A DNA stretch of 64,000 nucleotides. It comes from Allolobophora icterica (taxonomy: Eukaryota; Annelida; Clitellata; Crassiclitellata; Lumbricidae). Where the stretch lies: positions 32,605,103 through 32,669,102 of the forward strand of contig OY744611.1 of the NCBI GenBank assembly GCA_963556255.1, in the 5' to 3' direction. Both the position numbers and the translations under genes were made by a program. A model generated the notes under the pieces. It was not told where the DNA came from and made no database searches. It saw only the letters and a program-made list of their open reading frames with translations. The first letter of the stretch is position 1; every line of letters begins with the position of its first letter. Positions 23,598-33,730 of this stretch are shown here, in pieces.

Positions 23598-26500
23598 GGT
23601 GTGTGTGTGTTCAGATGCATACATACATACATACATACATACATACATACATACATACATACATACATACATACATACATGCATGCATACATAGTTCTTG
23701 CAAAAGAACATTTGTGTAGCAATTCTTAAGAGTCTTTTCTGTCCTTTCTGACGAAATTGAAAGTGGAGTTTTACACAGTATCTTATCTGCTTTAATTAAT
23801 TACTGTCTAATGTTCGCCTCTTTGAAGATTAAGCAAATGAGGAAATATATGATTATCTTTGTTCTTGTCTTGGTAAACATGATACTGCCGATCTGTAGCC
23901 ATTCAGTATACATTTTTTTCTCTCTGGACTGAGTTTACATAACCCTGGGATGCTTAACATCTTATTGTATTTCAAAAACGAAATAATAATAATAATAATA
24001 CTAATATCGCTTCTGCAATACTTCTGCTTCATCAGATCTTGATTTCTTTACTATCCTGATCAAGAGTTCAGTAGCTTGCTGGGTGTTGAGTCCGACGACT
24101 GCGGGTTTAAGCCTGCCGAATCGACTCCTTGCATGACCCTGGATGAAATGCACATTTGGTGACCTTTTAAAATGCAAAAGTACATTAAATAAATAAATTT
24201 AATAAAGTAATATTAAAATGTTGTAGTTGATGCTTGGAACGGAAGTGAGGGTCAGCCAGTGATATATCACGGTTACACTTTGACATCTCAGATCTCCTTC
24301 AGAGACGTTATTCAAGCGATCAACCAGTATGCCTTCGAGACTTCACAGTAAGATCACGGACTCAACAGATATATATATGGAAACACCATGGGCATTTAAA
24401 AGACGCTTATTTATTTTATTAACTGCACATATTATGTCCTCATAATTACGGTGGATCTGAGTAGTAGATCTCTGAATCTGGAATATGAAACAAGCTGTCT
24501 GTGCTAACAACATGTCCACTGTTGTCCAGTCTTCTGCACAACTGTGCTGCACAACTGTGCTGCATAACTGCGCTGCACAACTGTGCTATAGATGCACATT
24601 TTATATTGCATTTTAAGTGGGTTGCTTTTTAAGCTGTTGTTTAACCAACTGTGCAGTCAGTCAGCGATAATTGAGTAATATTGATTAATATAAAGAAATT
24701 GATTGATTGATTGATTCATTCATTTATTTATTCTCTAATTTGATTAACTGATTGATATATTATTGATGTGTTGGTTGACTGATAGGTTCCCAGTGATCCT
24801 ATCAATCGAGAACCATTGTTCTATTGAGCAGCAGAAGATAATGGCTGAAGACATGAGATCTATCTTTGGATGTATCCTTTCTGGTGTTAATATCGAGCTG
24901 GAACTATCCTTGGATATTGGGAAGTTAAATGTGTATATAAATGTGTTACCTCAAATTTTTTGGCGAAGAAGTATGTTACCGTTACCTTTTTAACCTTTTA
25001 CTGAGGGGGAAAGCACTCGTTTCCTTAGCCCATGATTTCACATCAGCCCTTGAGCTGAAATTCCAAGGTCCAGAATATGGCACTAGTTAGTTGCTGGCTT
25101 ACTGTGTACTTAACTGTTTGATGACAGTAGTGAATGTGTGCAAACGATTTGTCCATGGTTGTTGCAGAGAGCTTACTCAGCATCCTCGAACCTGCAGTTG
25201 TTAGATTGCAGATCCAGCTTACTACTGGATAGACCACTATTGCACACATCTGTATATATGATATATCAATATATCAAACCAGGACAAGTTCTAATTAAGA
25301 TTTTGTGTTAATTAGTTGACTTCTTGACTTGCGTCTAGCTAAGCTGTTGGTGGAACCTCTTCCTGAGGAATCGACTTGTCTTCCCTCGCCAAACGACCTC
25401 AAGGGTAGAATAATCGTGAAGGTACAACCACTCAGACTCCCCTCGTTAGTTAGCTTCACCTGAAACTGATATATAGTGCATCTAAGTTTGTAAGCATCTG
25501 AACATTTATATAGCACCTTTTAGGCACATCTCAAAGACGCTACAACACAGCTATCTAATGCATCCATCTTTGCATTCATCTTTGAATTAGCTGAAAATGT
25601 TTCTTGAGCTGTTTCTAGTAGTAAAGTTCTGATTTTGAGCGGAAGGCTGTTCCAGAAGCACAGAGCACCAGCTTATTCATAAGTGCTAAGAACAGGAGTA
25701 CAAATGAGAAGTGAGTTACAGTTGTCAAGTTTGCTGGAAACCAGTGCATTAGCTAACGAGGTTAAGACAGTATGAGGCGGTAGGGACCAGGTAGACCAAA
25801 CCAGTGTTCAGAGCAGCAAAAGGGTATAATTATTATGATCAGCAGTAACAAAAGCAACAGATAGATCCAGGAGAATGAGCGCTTACTTTTCCTTTATCCA
25901 TGGAGCTGATCATGTGATGAGAATGGAAAGTAGTGCACCTTCAGTGGAATGGATCAATGTTGCTCAGGATAATTGTAATTGAACATTAACAGAGTGGCTC
26001 AAAGAACAAAACAGATCAGAGCTCTGCGCTAGTCTGTATGATGTTAAATGTTATTATTAACTAGAATAATACATGTACATCAGTTAACAAACCAATACAC
26101 GGTTAACTAGAATGTTTGTCTTTGTGTTGGTGCAGTGTAAGAAGCTGGCAGCAGCTGCTGTCCCAGAGGTGATGGAGGATGTGAGTGATGAACTGGCAGC
26201 AGCTGCTGTCCCAGAGGAGGTGGAGGATGTGAGCGATGAGGATGAGGCAGCAGAGATGCCAGATGAACAGGTCAAGGAGGAAGTGGAGAAAAGTAAGCAA
26301 ACAAAAGAACTGAAGCAGAAGTTGGCACAAGAACTGTCGGACTGCGTTGTCATCTGTCAGAGCGTCTCGTTCAAAAGCTTCAAACAGGCGAAAGAGAAAT
26401 GTTTGTGGAGCTGTTTATGTTTACTTATTTTTTTATTTATTCCTTCTTTTAGGACAATTTATGTTAACCAAATAATGCTTCAGGAAGGAAGATGTAGTTT

Positions 26501-29500
26501 AGGCGTACGTTTTGGTTAGATTTAGGTTGAGGTAAGGTTTATAATTTGATGTAACAATAACATTGTTATTTATTAACATGATAGTAACTTATGTTAGTTT
26601 GATCCTGAATGACTAACTTTGCATACATATTATTATGATTTTATTGCTTTTACTATTTTAATTTTCATCTATAGCAAGTGTAATAGGGATTACGCTTACA
26701 CTCTTTTATTATTATTTTACCCAAAGAAACATATCCCAAGGGAGTTATAAAGTAATGTGAGAAAAACTTAAATCTTGTTATTATTGTTAACATGTTAGTG
26801 TTATTAATAAAATCAAATTAAATCTATAAGGATATAATTAAGCATGTTATGAAGAGACTCCGATGTCATTCTATTTTAAAATGTTTCTTCTTTCTATTTA
26901 ATTAATTTTACAAATTTATTTTCTTATTTTCAAATAGCCGATTTTAGGCATATTTCTTCGTTGGAAGAGAAGAAGGCGCTGAATCTGGTAGAAGAGGAGA
27001 GCGACGACTTCCTTCTGCACAACACGTGGCAGCTGAGTCGCATCTATCCGAATGGTTCCCGCATGACCTCCTCCAACTTTGACCCTGTGCCGCTGTGGCG
27101 AGCTGGATGCCAGATCAGTAAGACTGTTGGGTCCAGATGCAATGGTGATGCTAGGTTTTACAACATAGTGAGGCAAGGGGAAGGCATGAGCTGCTTCTGA
27201 GGAGTGGCACAATAATCTCGTTTATGTAGCTGTGTATGTATATATACATATGTACGTAACAGATTTCAGATTATGTTTGGAATGATGGATGGTATAGGGA
27301 TTCGAACAGTCACATTTACTAAGAATGTTAGGAATCGAATGTCAAAGCAAAATAACTGGTTGGAGATGCTGTGCAGAATGACTGGTTGGAGATGCCGTGC
27401 ATAAGTTGAATCTATTGACAGAAGCCAGTGACAGAAATTTAGTTAAACCTGCAGATGAGCCCATGAACTATGAGAAAGAAAAATTATGCATGTATGTATA
27501 TATGTTATATTTATGTATCAGTGGCGTACAGAAGGGGGGCAGAGAGGGGCGAGTCGCCCCGGGCGGCACTTTTGCAGGGGCGGCAAAATAGGGCTGAAGA
27601 AAAATATAAAAAGTGAATTTTGGATAAAAAATGAAAAATTAGGAGAGAGAAGGAAATAAAAGGAAGGAAAGAAACATCTGTCACTTTGGTCAAGTCAGCT
27701 TGGCTTCCATTGATCGTTAGGGGCGGCATCACTCTTAGAGGTATACATTAAACACTAAAAGGAATTGCAGAAAAGGAGGCGGAATCGCATTTATCTACTA
27801 AACAGTCTACTTTAAAGCATATTTTTGCTATGCTGCCCTTCATAATCATAATATATAGGCCCTATACGCTATATGTAGGCTATAGGTATCTAAACGAATT
27901 AATGACTTAGAATAAAATTTAATCACAAACTATCAATATCACTACCACAGCCTTTCACCACTTAGTTTGGTCCTCTTTTTAAAATTAATCTTAAATTGGT
28001 CTGGTTTTGAAATGACCAATTATCCTTTCAACAGAGTTTAGTAGTTTTCTGATAGTATTCAGTTAGTTTCGAATTTCGGTTACTCGCTAATTACATTTTC
28101 CTTTTGTGTTTTTAAAATAATGCTGCAGACTGCAGTTGTTTCACAATGTTTACTAACTGTGAACATATTATACCATTATCCGGTAATAAAATACAATGTT
28201 TACTTGTTTAATTTGATTGTTATTAAAACCTACACTTCTACTGCGCTCAAAAAGCTCACAAGATAACGTTAATAGCATAGGCCTAGCCTAATGATAATAA
28301 TGGTAATTATAACATAGGCCTAATATGTAGGCCCTATACATGTATGTACACTGTACACGCACGAGTCAGCGACAGTGGCAAGTCGTGCAATAAAATGTTC
28401 AGGAATTGTTTTAAATGTCCAATGATGAAAGGCTGTTAACTGCTGTTTGTGCGGGAAATGAATTGTAATTAATAATTATTTATGATTTTTATGCGCTCAG
28501 GCGCCGCTCGCCATGTGCAGTGATAAATTTACCTCAAAACATGCCCTGAAATGTTTTATTATCTAATAAGATAGATTTCATGCAATAAAATGTTTAATTA
28601 TCTAATACAATAGATTTAAGTATATAGTTAAAAAGGATAATTACAAAATACAGTGAAAGTGACAAATCCAAAAAAAGTTGTAAAGAAAAAGGTTATAAAC
28701 TGTATCAAATGAAATTGTATATGTAACACGATCGTCATGCAATACCTTGGAGAAAATAGCATATCGAAAATTAAGTGACCAAAGGCGGCATTTTGGGCCC
28801 TTGCCCCGGGCGACATTTCAGCTCCGTACGCCACTGTTATGTATGGATGTATGTTTGTATGCATGTGAGTGCATGTATTGTATATATCGTCTGCTTAGAG
28901 TGCAAAGGTGCTATCTCCAAATTTTCAATTTTTTTTTATTGTTTTATTCTATTGCTACCAATGTAGTGTTTGAACTGTGAAAAGATGGTATCGTTCACAG
29001 TGTAAATAAAAACGCAGCAACTATTTTAATATTGGGGCTATCTCCAACAACCTAGTTTTGAAATGTGCAAAGGTTCTATCTCCAATAGAGCTAGGGCCTA
29101 CTGCACTATGTGTTTACCAAAAAATAGGTTCCATGGTTTAATTTAGTATACATACGGCGTCGTGCTGAAGACTAATCCAAGATTATTTTAAATGAAAATT
29201 GCAAGTTTCTAACAATCATGTTCGTAACATTTTGCATTAGTTACACTTATTATTCTGAAAATATTATTGCATTTAATCATGGTAGGCCTAACTTGATGTC
29301 GACGAATCTCGTGTGTCGATAGAAATCTGATGTAAACTTTGATGTCGGTGAATCTCATGAGTCAAGAGAAAATATTGAAATAAAATCCAAATTTCATGAA
29401 ACTGATATCAGTGAATCAATTATGGTCACAGAATATATAAATTAAGATTTTGCAAATATTGATTCCTTAACCCTATAATTGTATGCAGCTGAAAATATTA

Positions 29501-32500
29501 TGAAGGGCCAACATCATTTTTAACCGTTAGTTTCGAACTTCGAGTGTTTACCAATAATAACTTTTTCAGGTTCTAAATTTTCTATTAAATTGTTCAAATA
29601 AATCAATGCAATTTACACAAATCATTATTTATTATTTTATAATTTTTTTTCTGTAAAAAGTAATTTTTAATTGCAAATTTAAGTTGTTGTAACATTATAG
29701 CTATCTCCAGATAAGAAAATTTTTTGAAATGTGCAAAGGTGCTATCGTCTGTCACAAGCATGAGAGGTCGTTGGTCACTTGCTGTTATTTTGCATTTTTT
29801 AAGGCGAGGCGTCACAAAATTTAAAATAATTACAACATTCCAACTAGGGAAATAATTTATTATCCAAATGACTATAAATCACAATCACATAAAAACTATT
29901 GGATTTGTAGCAACTATCAAAAGTTTAGATTTGCTCTCCTGAAAAATGACCAAAATGGAGATAGCACCTTTGCACTCTAAACAGACGATATGTACAGTTT
30001 TCTATAGTGACTTTGGTGAAGTGTTGGTTAGTAACTACTAAAGCAGCTTACCAGGCTCCAAAGAGGCGAAATAATTGAATTATAATTGGAAAATGTCTTT
30101 CTGGATGCTATAAAAAAATATTTTGTTTCAGTTGCATTGAACTGTCAGACGCACGATACACCAATGCTCATGAATCGAGGAATGTTTGAAGACAATGGAA
30201 GATGTGGGTTCGTTCTGAAGCCAGTCTTCATGAGAAACGGTCTGTTAAATACATGTTCATTCATTCGTTCATTCATTCGTTCATTCATTCATTCATTCAG
30301 AACATTTCTACAACTCCCCTTCTTCAGGTAGATATCGTCGCAGCTCCTCGTGACATTGGATTGTGCGTGTAGCAAAAACCTTTTTAGTGTAAAGTAAAGG
30401 TAAGGCAGTTGCAAACTCCCTTAAAGCCCATGATGAGTTCTCGTTGTTGAATCATCCACAAGGGAATCTGGCCCATTGGATGCTGGAGGTAAATGCCATT
30501 GAGTTTATGAGGTTGACCGTTGCATAGTAAACTTGTAAAAGTGTTAGAAGGTCGTGATATAACTGGAAATGAAAATGGTAATGCAAATCTGGAACAGGAA
30601 ATGCAAATGTGGAATAAGGTAATGCAAATCTGGAATAAGGTAATGCAGATCTGGGAAACTAATACAACTAGATGCCAGCATTACCACATCAGCAAGTTAC
30701 TGCATCCACTATTTGGAATTCTCTGCCTCCTCTCTTCCAGTTTACGAGTTATGACATTTCCTGGTGTTCAGCTTCATTATGAACATCGGAACTGTTGTAA
30801 GGCATATCAAGTTGCAGTTATGTTGTTGTGCATCTTGCTTCATTTCAGCCTCAGTTTTGTACAAACCAAATGGGCCATATCCTCCTGAATTGAAACGAAA
30901 ACTTACCATCAAGGTGAGTAGAATTATTCTATTCTGATCTAATTACAGTGGTTGAGTAGGCTAGAAGCCCGGTCATTTGCTAATGAAACCATATCTGTTT
31001 GAGGCATGTTCAGAGCCGTCTGAGTCAGAATATCTCAAATTTAAAAAACTGGAACTGGTTTTAATAGGGCTTGAACGGGGTCATAAATTAAAATCATCGA
31101 ATTGGATATAGTACCCCAACTCTCCGCCTACCTTCAAAATAATGCCTTCCTGTACTTTGTACTATTGGTACTATTGTATGGTTGCATACCTTATAACCAT
31201 TTGTTTACTTTATCATCCATATCTACCAGTCTTGTACTAATATACCATACCTTACCTGTTGCTGTTGATATTGTCCAGGTGATCAGTGGCTATCAGTTGC
31301 CAAAGCCAGTGAACAATAAGGAGTCGAGCGTTCTGGATCCATTTGTTAAGATCAACATCTGTGGCATTCCTTCTGACGTCCAAAAGGCACGCACAAAAAC
31401 GATCGACGACATGGGTATCTAATCATGTGACTTCTGCCGTTATGTTTTCATGATAAAAGGCATCAATCAATGGTCACTTCAAGTGGGATTGTAGTCAGAA
31501 CTCATGATCGATTGGAGAAGCTCAATCGAAGCCACTTGGTCAGGAAAACCAGAAGTCATGTTATGGTGGGTACTTGCGTACTGAAGGAAAAGTAAGTATG
31601 CATGTATCTGGATGTTGTAGTGTGTGCTATGATGACAGGTGGTTTGAAGTTATTAGAATTAGGTTAAATATTTATATAATATCTTTCAAGAACATAACAA
31701 AGGTACTAAGCATCGCTGTCTAAACGATTCTGAAAAGTAAGATTAGGTGTTGCATTTACAGGACATTATACACAATAGGTGATATGGTCAATGACATTCT
31801 GCTGTCTCTCTATCCATCCGTCCTTCTCCTCTCTGACCTCTCTTCCTCTCTTGTGTTGCATGTATATTTTACTATATAACTTTACACTACCATAACCACT
31901 GTACCTTTTTCTTATCTAACGTTACCCAAGTTATTTTTTCACCTTAACCAACAATACCTTATATTAGCTACCCTTTCCTTACTTTTCCTTGCATAACAAC
32001 TTTTCTTTATGTGCCTTTTCCTTACCTTGCTTTCCTAGACCTTAACTTATTTCTTTTACCTCACCTCGCTAAACTTTTAGCCCTTATTTTAGGTTACTCT
32101 AACTCACCTTACCTCATTAAGTCACCTTTAAAGTACCATTCCTTATCCTAGCATATTTGGTTACTTTTTTCAGGGTTCCATCCAGTGTGGGATGAAGAGT
32201 TTGAGTTTGTTGTCAGCTGCCCTGATTTGGCAATTGTGTTGTTCCGTGTCTACGACAATGAGGAGCGCAAGAGAGACATCATAGTTGCACAATATGGTCT
32301 CCCAATGAATGCCTTGGCAACTGGTAACCTAGCAACTGAGTGATGGTTGTTTTCTTTTACTCTAATGGTTTTTCTGTTCCGTTCATGATTTTTCTTTTGC
32401 TCTAATGAGTCTGTCATTTCGCGGCAGGTGAGCAATTAAGCGTATCTACAGAGAACCACAGCCATTGATAGGCAGCGCTTAGAGGTATCCAAATCCAACC

Positions 32501-33443
32501 CCTCACTTTTGACCATACAGCCAACATGTTTTGTTGTTTAATTTCTCCAGATACTGGGAAGGAATGTGGGTCATTCGTCCAAGAGCATGCAAGGGCAACA
32601 ATATATAATAACCTGTCCGTATATTTCTTCACTTCATTTTTATTAACATTTTTTAACTTATTTTTTCATACTTTACCTTTCTATGTCTTATGCTAACTTA
32701 CCTTACATTAACCAACTTGCACCTTATCATGGTGAAGGGATGATCAACTGAGTAAGCGAATGCATGCTTGGGCAATGTCCTCGTCGGTGAATATGTCCGA
32801 AGCATCCCCTTTTGCACAAACTGGAATGGCTCAACTGGTTGGCCAACATGAGTAGCAACCTCGCCTTGTGGTATCCAAACGAGTCATGAGACTGGATAAG
32901 AAGAGGTTTGGACAAATTGTAGTAGATACGACTAACGTCCGATATACCAATAAAAAAGGTGAAAGAAGTCCATGGCACCTAACGGTCACAAAAGTGGAGG
33001 ACCTGCTCAGATGTTTCTGTGGTCAACAAGTTCATGACCAGACGAAATAGAAGACTGATACTAAATAAATTACAATTGTAACCATAATCTCAAGGTTTCT
33101 ACAGCACCCAAAGAAAGCAAAGTAGTTAGAACCAGTTTATTCGTAGGTGCTCGGTCAAAACAAACTCAGTAGGAAGGTAAATGTTCACAGCTTCATGACA
33201 GAAAAACGGGGATGGTAGCAATGAAATGTGCAGTGGACAGCTATAGCTGCTGGTTTTGGGCCACTGAACACAGATGTGATGATAACCTTATCGTAACTTA
33301 TCTTAACTTCCCTTAGTATGTTCATTATTCCTGATGGTCTTCACTTGTCTGCAGGATACCGTATGGTTCACTTGAAGACGGTTAAGGGAGATCCCTTGAC
33401 CACCGGAAGTCTCTTCATACATGTAACAACAGCACCTGCATAA
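10039..33443 (+). CDS. PLCD: phosphoinositide phospholipase C, delta type (split gene)
   Basis: Hydrolyses PIP2 to IP3 and diacylglycerol at the membrane. Eighteen coding exons are placed: 10039-10203, 12506-12657, 13308-13437, 19233-19360, 20791-20857, 21758-21848, 22907-23024, 23441-23526, 24227-24347, 24786-24871, 25339-25421, 26136-26400, 26938-27117, 30132-30239, 30849-30913, 31279-31414, 32174-32323 and 33355-33443. Phases agree at every junction except between the first two, where one PH exon is missing. Domain order is PH, EF-hands, X, acidic linker, Y, C2, with the stop directly after C2; that order without SH2, SH3 or a long tail marks the delta class. By the family pattern all catalytic residues are present: His in SSHNT, Glu and Asp in CVELDAWNG, His in IYHGYT, Glu in SIENHC, and the Arg/Tyr of SRIYP. 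The start codon lies upstream and was not found. Vertebrate delta paralogue cannot be assigned. Confidence 0.93.
10191..10846 (+). repeat. 73-base minisatellite carrying copies of the exon's splice donor
   Basis: Nine copies of CCAGAGCAAAGGTAACTAAC followed by TGGTATATG and ATTAAATA. The first copy overlaps the last coding bases and the donor of the PH exon, so each further copy repeats CAAAG/GTAAC. Confidence 0.92.
10847..12505 (+). other. PLC intron; expected PH exon not found
   Basis: A central PH exon is expected here by domain content and by phase (1 to 0), but I found no convincing one. A TGGT-rich repeat lies at 11030-11135; otherwise nothing clear. Confidence 0.5.
12506..12657 (+). 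CDS. PLCD: PLC exon: end of PH domain
   Basis: Acceptor TTTTTTCAG. It reads [16 protein letters not shown] and [11 protein letters not shown], the last PH strands and C-terminal helix. It ends at AGTCT/GTAAGC in phase 2. Confidence 0.9.
13308..13437 (+). CDS. PLCD: PLC exon: EF-hand 1
   Basis: Acceptor CTGTTAG. The loop [12 protein letters not shown] has the acidic and glycine positions of a calcium-binding EF-hand. It ends IWQ in phase 0 at GTGAGT. Confidence 0.92.
13990..14460 (+). mobile_element. LINE 3' fragment interrupted by a minisatellite
   Basis: The text [20 protein letters not shown] and, further on, a [13 protein letters not shown] stretch and LKMHLF match the C-terminal end of CR1/L2-like ORF2. 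The 17-base repeat at 14101-14236 separates the parts. The (ATAC)n run follows as its tail. Confidence 0.55.
14101..14236 (+). repeat. 17-base minisatellite, eight copies
   Basis: Unit GCTAGCCATGGAGATAT repeated eight times with few changes. Confidence 0.92.
14461..14560 (+). repeat. (ATAC)n microsatellite
   Basis: One hundred bases of near-perfect ATAC. It resumes at 17533, beyond the composite LTR element. Confidence 0.97.
14561..15048 (+). mobile_element. 5' LTR, family 1, of a composite element
   Basis: Runs TGTTAG to CTAACA. It contains a TATA box (TATATAA, 14652-14658) and AATAAA (14983-14988), and is followed two bases later by a tRNA-Pro primer site. Its sequence is unlike the 3' LTR of the same insertion. 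Confidence 0.8.
15051..15068 (+). other. primer binding site, tRNA-Pro
   Basis: TGGGGGCTCGTCCGGGAT is the classical 18-base complement of the tRNA-Pro 3' end used by many retroelements. Confidence 0.88.
16198..16968 (-). CDS. Arg/Ser-rich gag-position ORF of LTR family 2
   Basis: A 256-codon frame whose ATG overlaps the antisense primer site TGGGGGCTCG, so it holds the position of gag. The protein is rich in Arg, Ser and Glu, with the repeat STERSNER near its end and a terminal [11 protein letters not shown]. No zinc knuckle, protease or polymerase is visible. It may be a structural protein of a non-autonomous element or a fortuitous frame. Confidence 0.45.
   Translation of the reverse strand: MGARGESDDFSFNCRDGDVEDSRSRVYGLRRWSQSVESRRRWSNSVSRYGTWSNYSAGGLRSVGDGQHAWSSSLVGGGRVNSTSIAGSRVEHLRSVEDGRRERIRSEAYASERWYPPCDRSSERRPFRQAYDSVPAYAPGFRSGQREGRGRASVFEEFSRVPPMSQNVVARLTRPGVDGQLSALREERLSAGHVFNRSTGHGRSIELSTERSNERSTERSNERSGISAENTPNVNTGLYTPYYCECGRRVEYGGWD
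16950..16967 (-). other. second tRNA-Pro-like primer site, antisense
   Basis: On the minus strand, TGGGGGCTCGT follows two bases after an LTR family 2 terminus. The first 11 bases match the tRNA-Pro site and the rest diverge. Confidence 0.65.
16970..17048 (-). mobile_element. antisense fragment of LTR family 2
   Basis: 79 bases are the reverse complement of the last part of the LTR at 17197-17532. The homology stops abruptly at 17048. Confidence 0.85.
17184..17196 (+). other. polypurine tract
   Basis: AAGAGGGGGGATA directly before TGTTATATG, the start of the 3' LTR. Confidence 0.75.
17197..17532 (+). mobile_element. 3' LTR, family 2, of the composite element
   Basis: Runs TGTTATATG to CTCTGACA, with a TATA box (17384-17392) and ATTAAA (17487-17492). 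The next base resumes the (ATAC)n microsatellite that also precedes the 5' LTR. Both LTRs therefore sit in one microsatellite although they differ in length (336 against 488) and sequence. Confidence 0.82.
17533..17573 (+). repeat. (ATAC)n microsatellite, right part
   Basis: Continuation of the run at 14461-14560, split by the LTR element. Confidence 0.93.
17930..18110 (+). mobile_element. possible LINE C-terminal remnant
   Basis: One frame reads QFKTYLFQ near 18015-18035, like the end of LINE ORF2. The remainder is decayed. Confidence 0.3.
19233..19360 (+). CDS. PLCD: PLC exon: degenerate EF-hand 2
   Basis: Acceptor GAGTTCAG. Phase 0 entry reads [20 protein letters not shown], then [20 protein letters not shown]. 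The helices fit the EF-hand region of PLC, but the loop position is Pro-rich and lacks the Asp pattern, so it probably does not bind calcium. Confidence 0.9.
19795..20375 (+). repeat. 25-base minisatellite
   Basis: About twenty diverged copies of ACTGGTTTAGACTATCTCCTG plus CCCC in the PLC intron. Confidence 0.92.
20791..20857 (+). CDS. PLCD: PLC exon: EF-hand lobe 2
   Basis: Completes [20 protein letters not shown], phase 2 in and phase 0 out at CAGCAG/GTGACA. Confidence 0.9.
20925..21472 (+). mobile_element. LINE ORF2 3' end with (TTATG)n tail
   Basis: Encodes [19 protein letters not shown] and further C-terminal reverse-transcriptase text to a stop at 21374, followed by a short 3' UTR and TGTTATGTTATG repeats. 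It is 5' truncated: the catalytic domain is absent. Inserted in the PLC intron in the sense direction. Confidence 0.85.
21758..21848 (+). CDS. PLCD: PLC exon: EF to X linker
   Basis: [20 protein letters not shown], phase 0 in and phase 1 out at CCAG/GTCTGT. Confidence 0.88.
22907..23024 (+). CDS. PLCD: PLC exon: start of X domain
   Basis: Acceptor [26 protein letters not shown] is the classical start of the PLC X box and holds the first catalytic histidine. Ends AACAC/GTAGGA. Confidence 0.95.
23441..23526 (+). CDS. PLCD: PLC exon: X domain
   Basis: [20 protein letters not shown] and GCRCVE; carries the catalytic glutamate. Splits the following leucine codon. Confidence 0.95.
23548..23694. 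repeat. (AT)n, (TG)n and (CATA)n microsatellites
   Basis: Three adjacent simple repeats just after the X-domain exon. Confidence 0.95.
24060..24150 (+). repeat. tRNA-derived SINE-like fragment
   Basis: CGGGTTTAAGCCTGCC resembles a pol III B box, with a weaker A-box-like stretch upstream. No closed tRNA fold was confirmed. Confidence 0.35.
24227..24347 (+). CDS. PLCD: PLC exon: X domain
   Basis: [20 protein letters not shown] carries the catalytic Asp and second His; ends TCACA/GTAAGA. Confidence 0.95.
24786..24871 (+). CDS. PLCD: PLC exon: X domain
   Basis: [20 protein letters not shown] holds the catalytic Glu. The exon ends TTTGGAT before GTATCCTTT, a U12-type donor. Confidence 0.94.
24872..25338 (+). 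other. U12-type GT-AG intron
   Basis: Donor GTATCCTTT matches the U12 consensus exactly. A branch-like TTCTTGAC at 25321-25328 puts the branch A 11 bases before the acceptor AG, and there is no polypyrimidine tract next to the acceptor. Confidence 0.75.
25339..25421 (+). CDS. PLCD: PLC exon: end of X domain
   Basis: [20 protein letters not shown] then KGRIIVK, the end of the X box with the first of two substrate-binding lysines. Ends GTGAAG/GTACAA. Confidence 0.92.
25497..25810 (-). mobile_element. antisense LINE 3' end
   Basis: TGAACATTTATATAGCACC is the reverse of the CR1/L2-like 3' terminus and recurs at 34745. The sequence beyond is decayed. Confidence 0.4.
26136..26400 (+). CDS. PLCD: PLC exon: acidic X-Y linker and start of Y
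   Basis: Begins CKKL, then two tandem 16-residue copies of [16 protein letters not shown] type, an acidic stretch, and a Lys/Gln helix leading to [17 protein letters not shown]. Acidic linkers restrain the catalytic cleft in this family. Ends GAAAT/GTTTGT. Confidence 0.92.
26938..27117 (+). CDS. PLCD: PLC exon: Y domain
   Basis: [20 protein letters not shown] and PLWRAGCQI match the Y box, including the Arg and Tyr that contact substrate. Confidence 0.95.
27519..28836. mobile_element. non-autonomous hAT element, 1.3 kb
   Basis: Exact 8-base duplication TTATGTAT (27511-27518 and 28837-28844) around inverted ends CAGTGGCGTAC and GTACGCCACTG. Subterminal GCCCCGGGCG and GGGCGGC blocks occur near both ends. 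No transposase frame. Several TAGGCCTA-type words lie inside. Confidence 0.93.
28887..29988. mobile_element. TA-flanked inverted-repeat element, 1.1 kb
   Basis: The ends TCGTCTGCTTAGAGTGCAAA and its reverse complement (one mismatch, extending through GGTGCTATCTCCA) are flanked by TA on both sides. GTGCAAAGGT(G/T)CTATC recurs internally at about 29065 and 29733. No coding frame. It looks like a Tc1/mariner-type MITE. Confidence 0.8.
30132..30239 (+). CDS. PLCD: PLC exon: Y domain
   Basis: [20 protein letters not shown] then CGFVLKP, the end of the Y box. Ends AAACG/GTCTGT. Confidence 0.94.
30849..30913 (+). CDS. PLCD: PLC exon: Y to C2 linker
   Basis: [20 protein letters not shown], phase 0 out at AAG/GTGAGT. 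Confidence 0.92.
31279..31414 (+). CDS. PLCD: PLC exon: C2 domain, start
   Basis: [10 protein letters not shown], then [14 protein letters not shown], the first C2 strands. Ends GACATG-G/GTATCT. Confidence 0.93.
32174..32323 (+). CDS. PLCD: PLC exon: C2 domain
   Basis: [20 protein letters not shown] then FRVYDNEER and [11 protein letters not shown]2 core strands with the acidic loop residues. Without splicing the frame would stop nine codons later. Confidence 0.94.
33355..33443 (+). CDS. PLCD: PLC last exon: end of C2 and stop
   Basis: [20 protein letters not shown] then IHVTTAPA and TAA. The protein ends directly after the last C2 strand. Confidence 0.95.
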
Positions 33444-33724
33444 AGTAATAGGTCAGTTCTCGTTACGCTCAGTGACTCTCTGTCGAGCTATGGACCGGTT
33501 GCCCATTTTGCAGAGGTGTATTTAAGTACAAATACAACATTTGTAGTGTGCCACTTGCCCTATAGCGTCAAACAGCTTACCAGATAGTCCATAAGCCAGT
33601 CTAATATAAACAATTCATCTGAAATCTGCACTTGTATAGTCTTGTTTTGATTTCTGCCTAATGGTTTTGAATATATGGCCAAACTGCTAAGGATTTTTCA
33701 CTAATGTTGATAAAGGCATTTTGT

Positions 33725-33730
33725 AATAAA
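33725..33730 (+). terminator. candidate PLC polyadenylation signal
   Basis: AATAAA 282 bases after the stop codon. Confidence 0.4.

Noticed and set aside
26084..26353. Antisense Ser-rich frames
   Set aside because: Shadows of the duplicated acidic linker exon of PLC.
31102..31422. 106-codon frame as a separate gene
   Set aside because: Only 31279-31414 is coding, as a PLC C2 exon; the rest is intron read-through.
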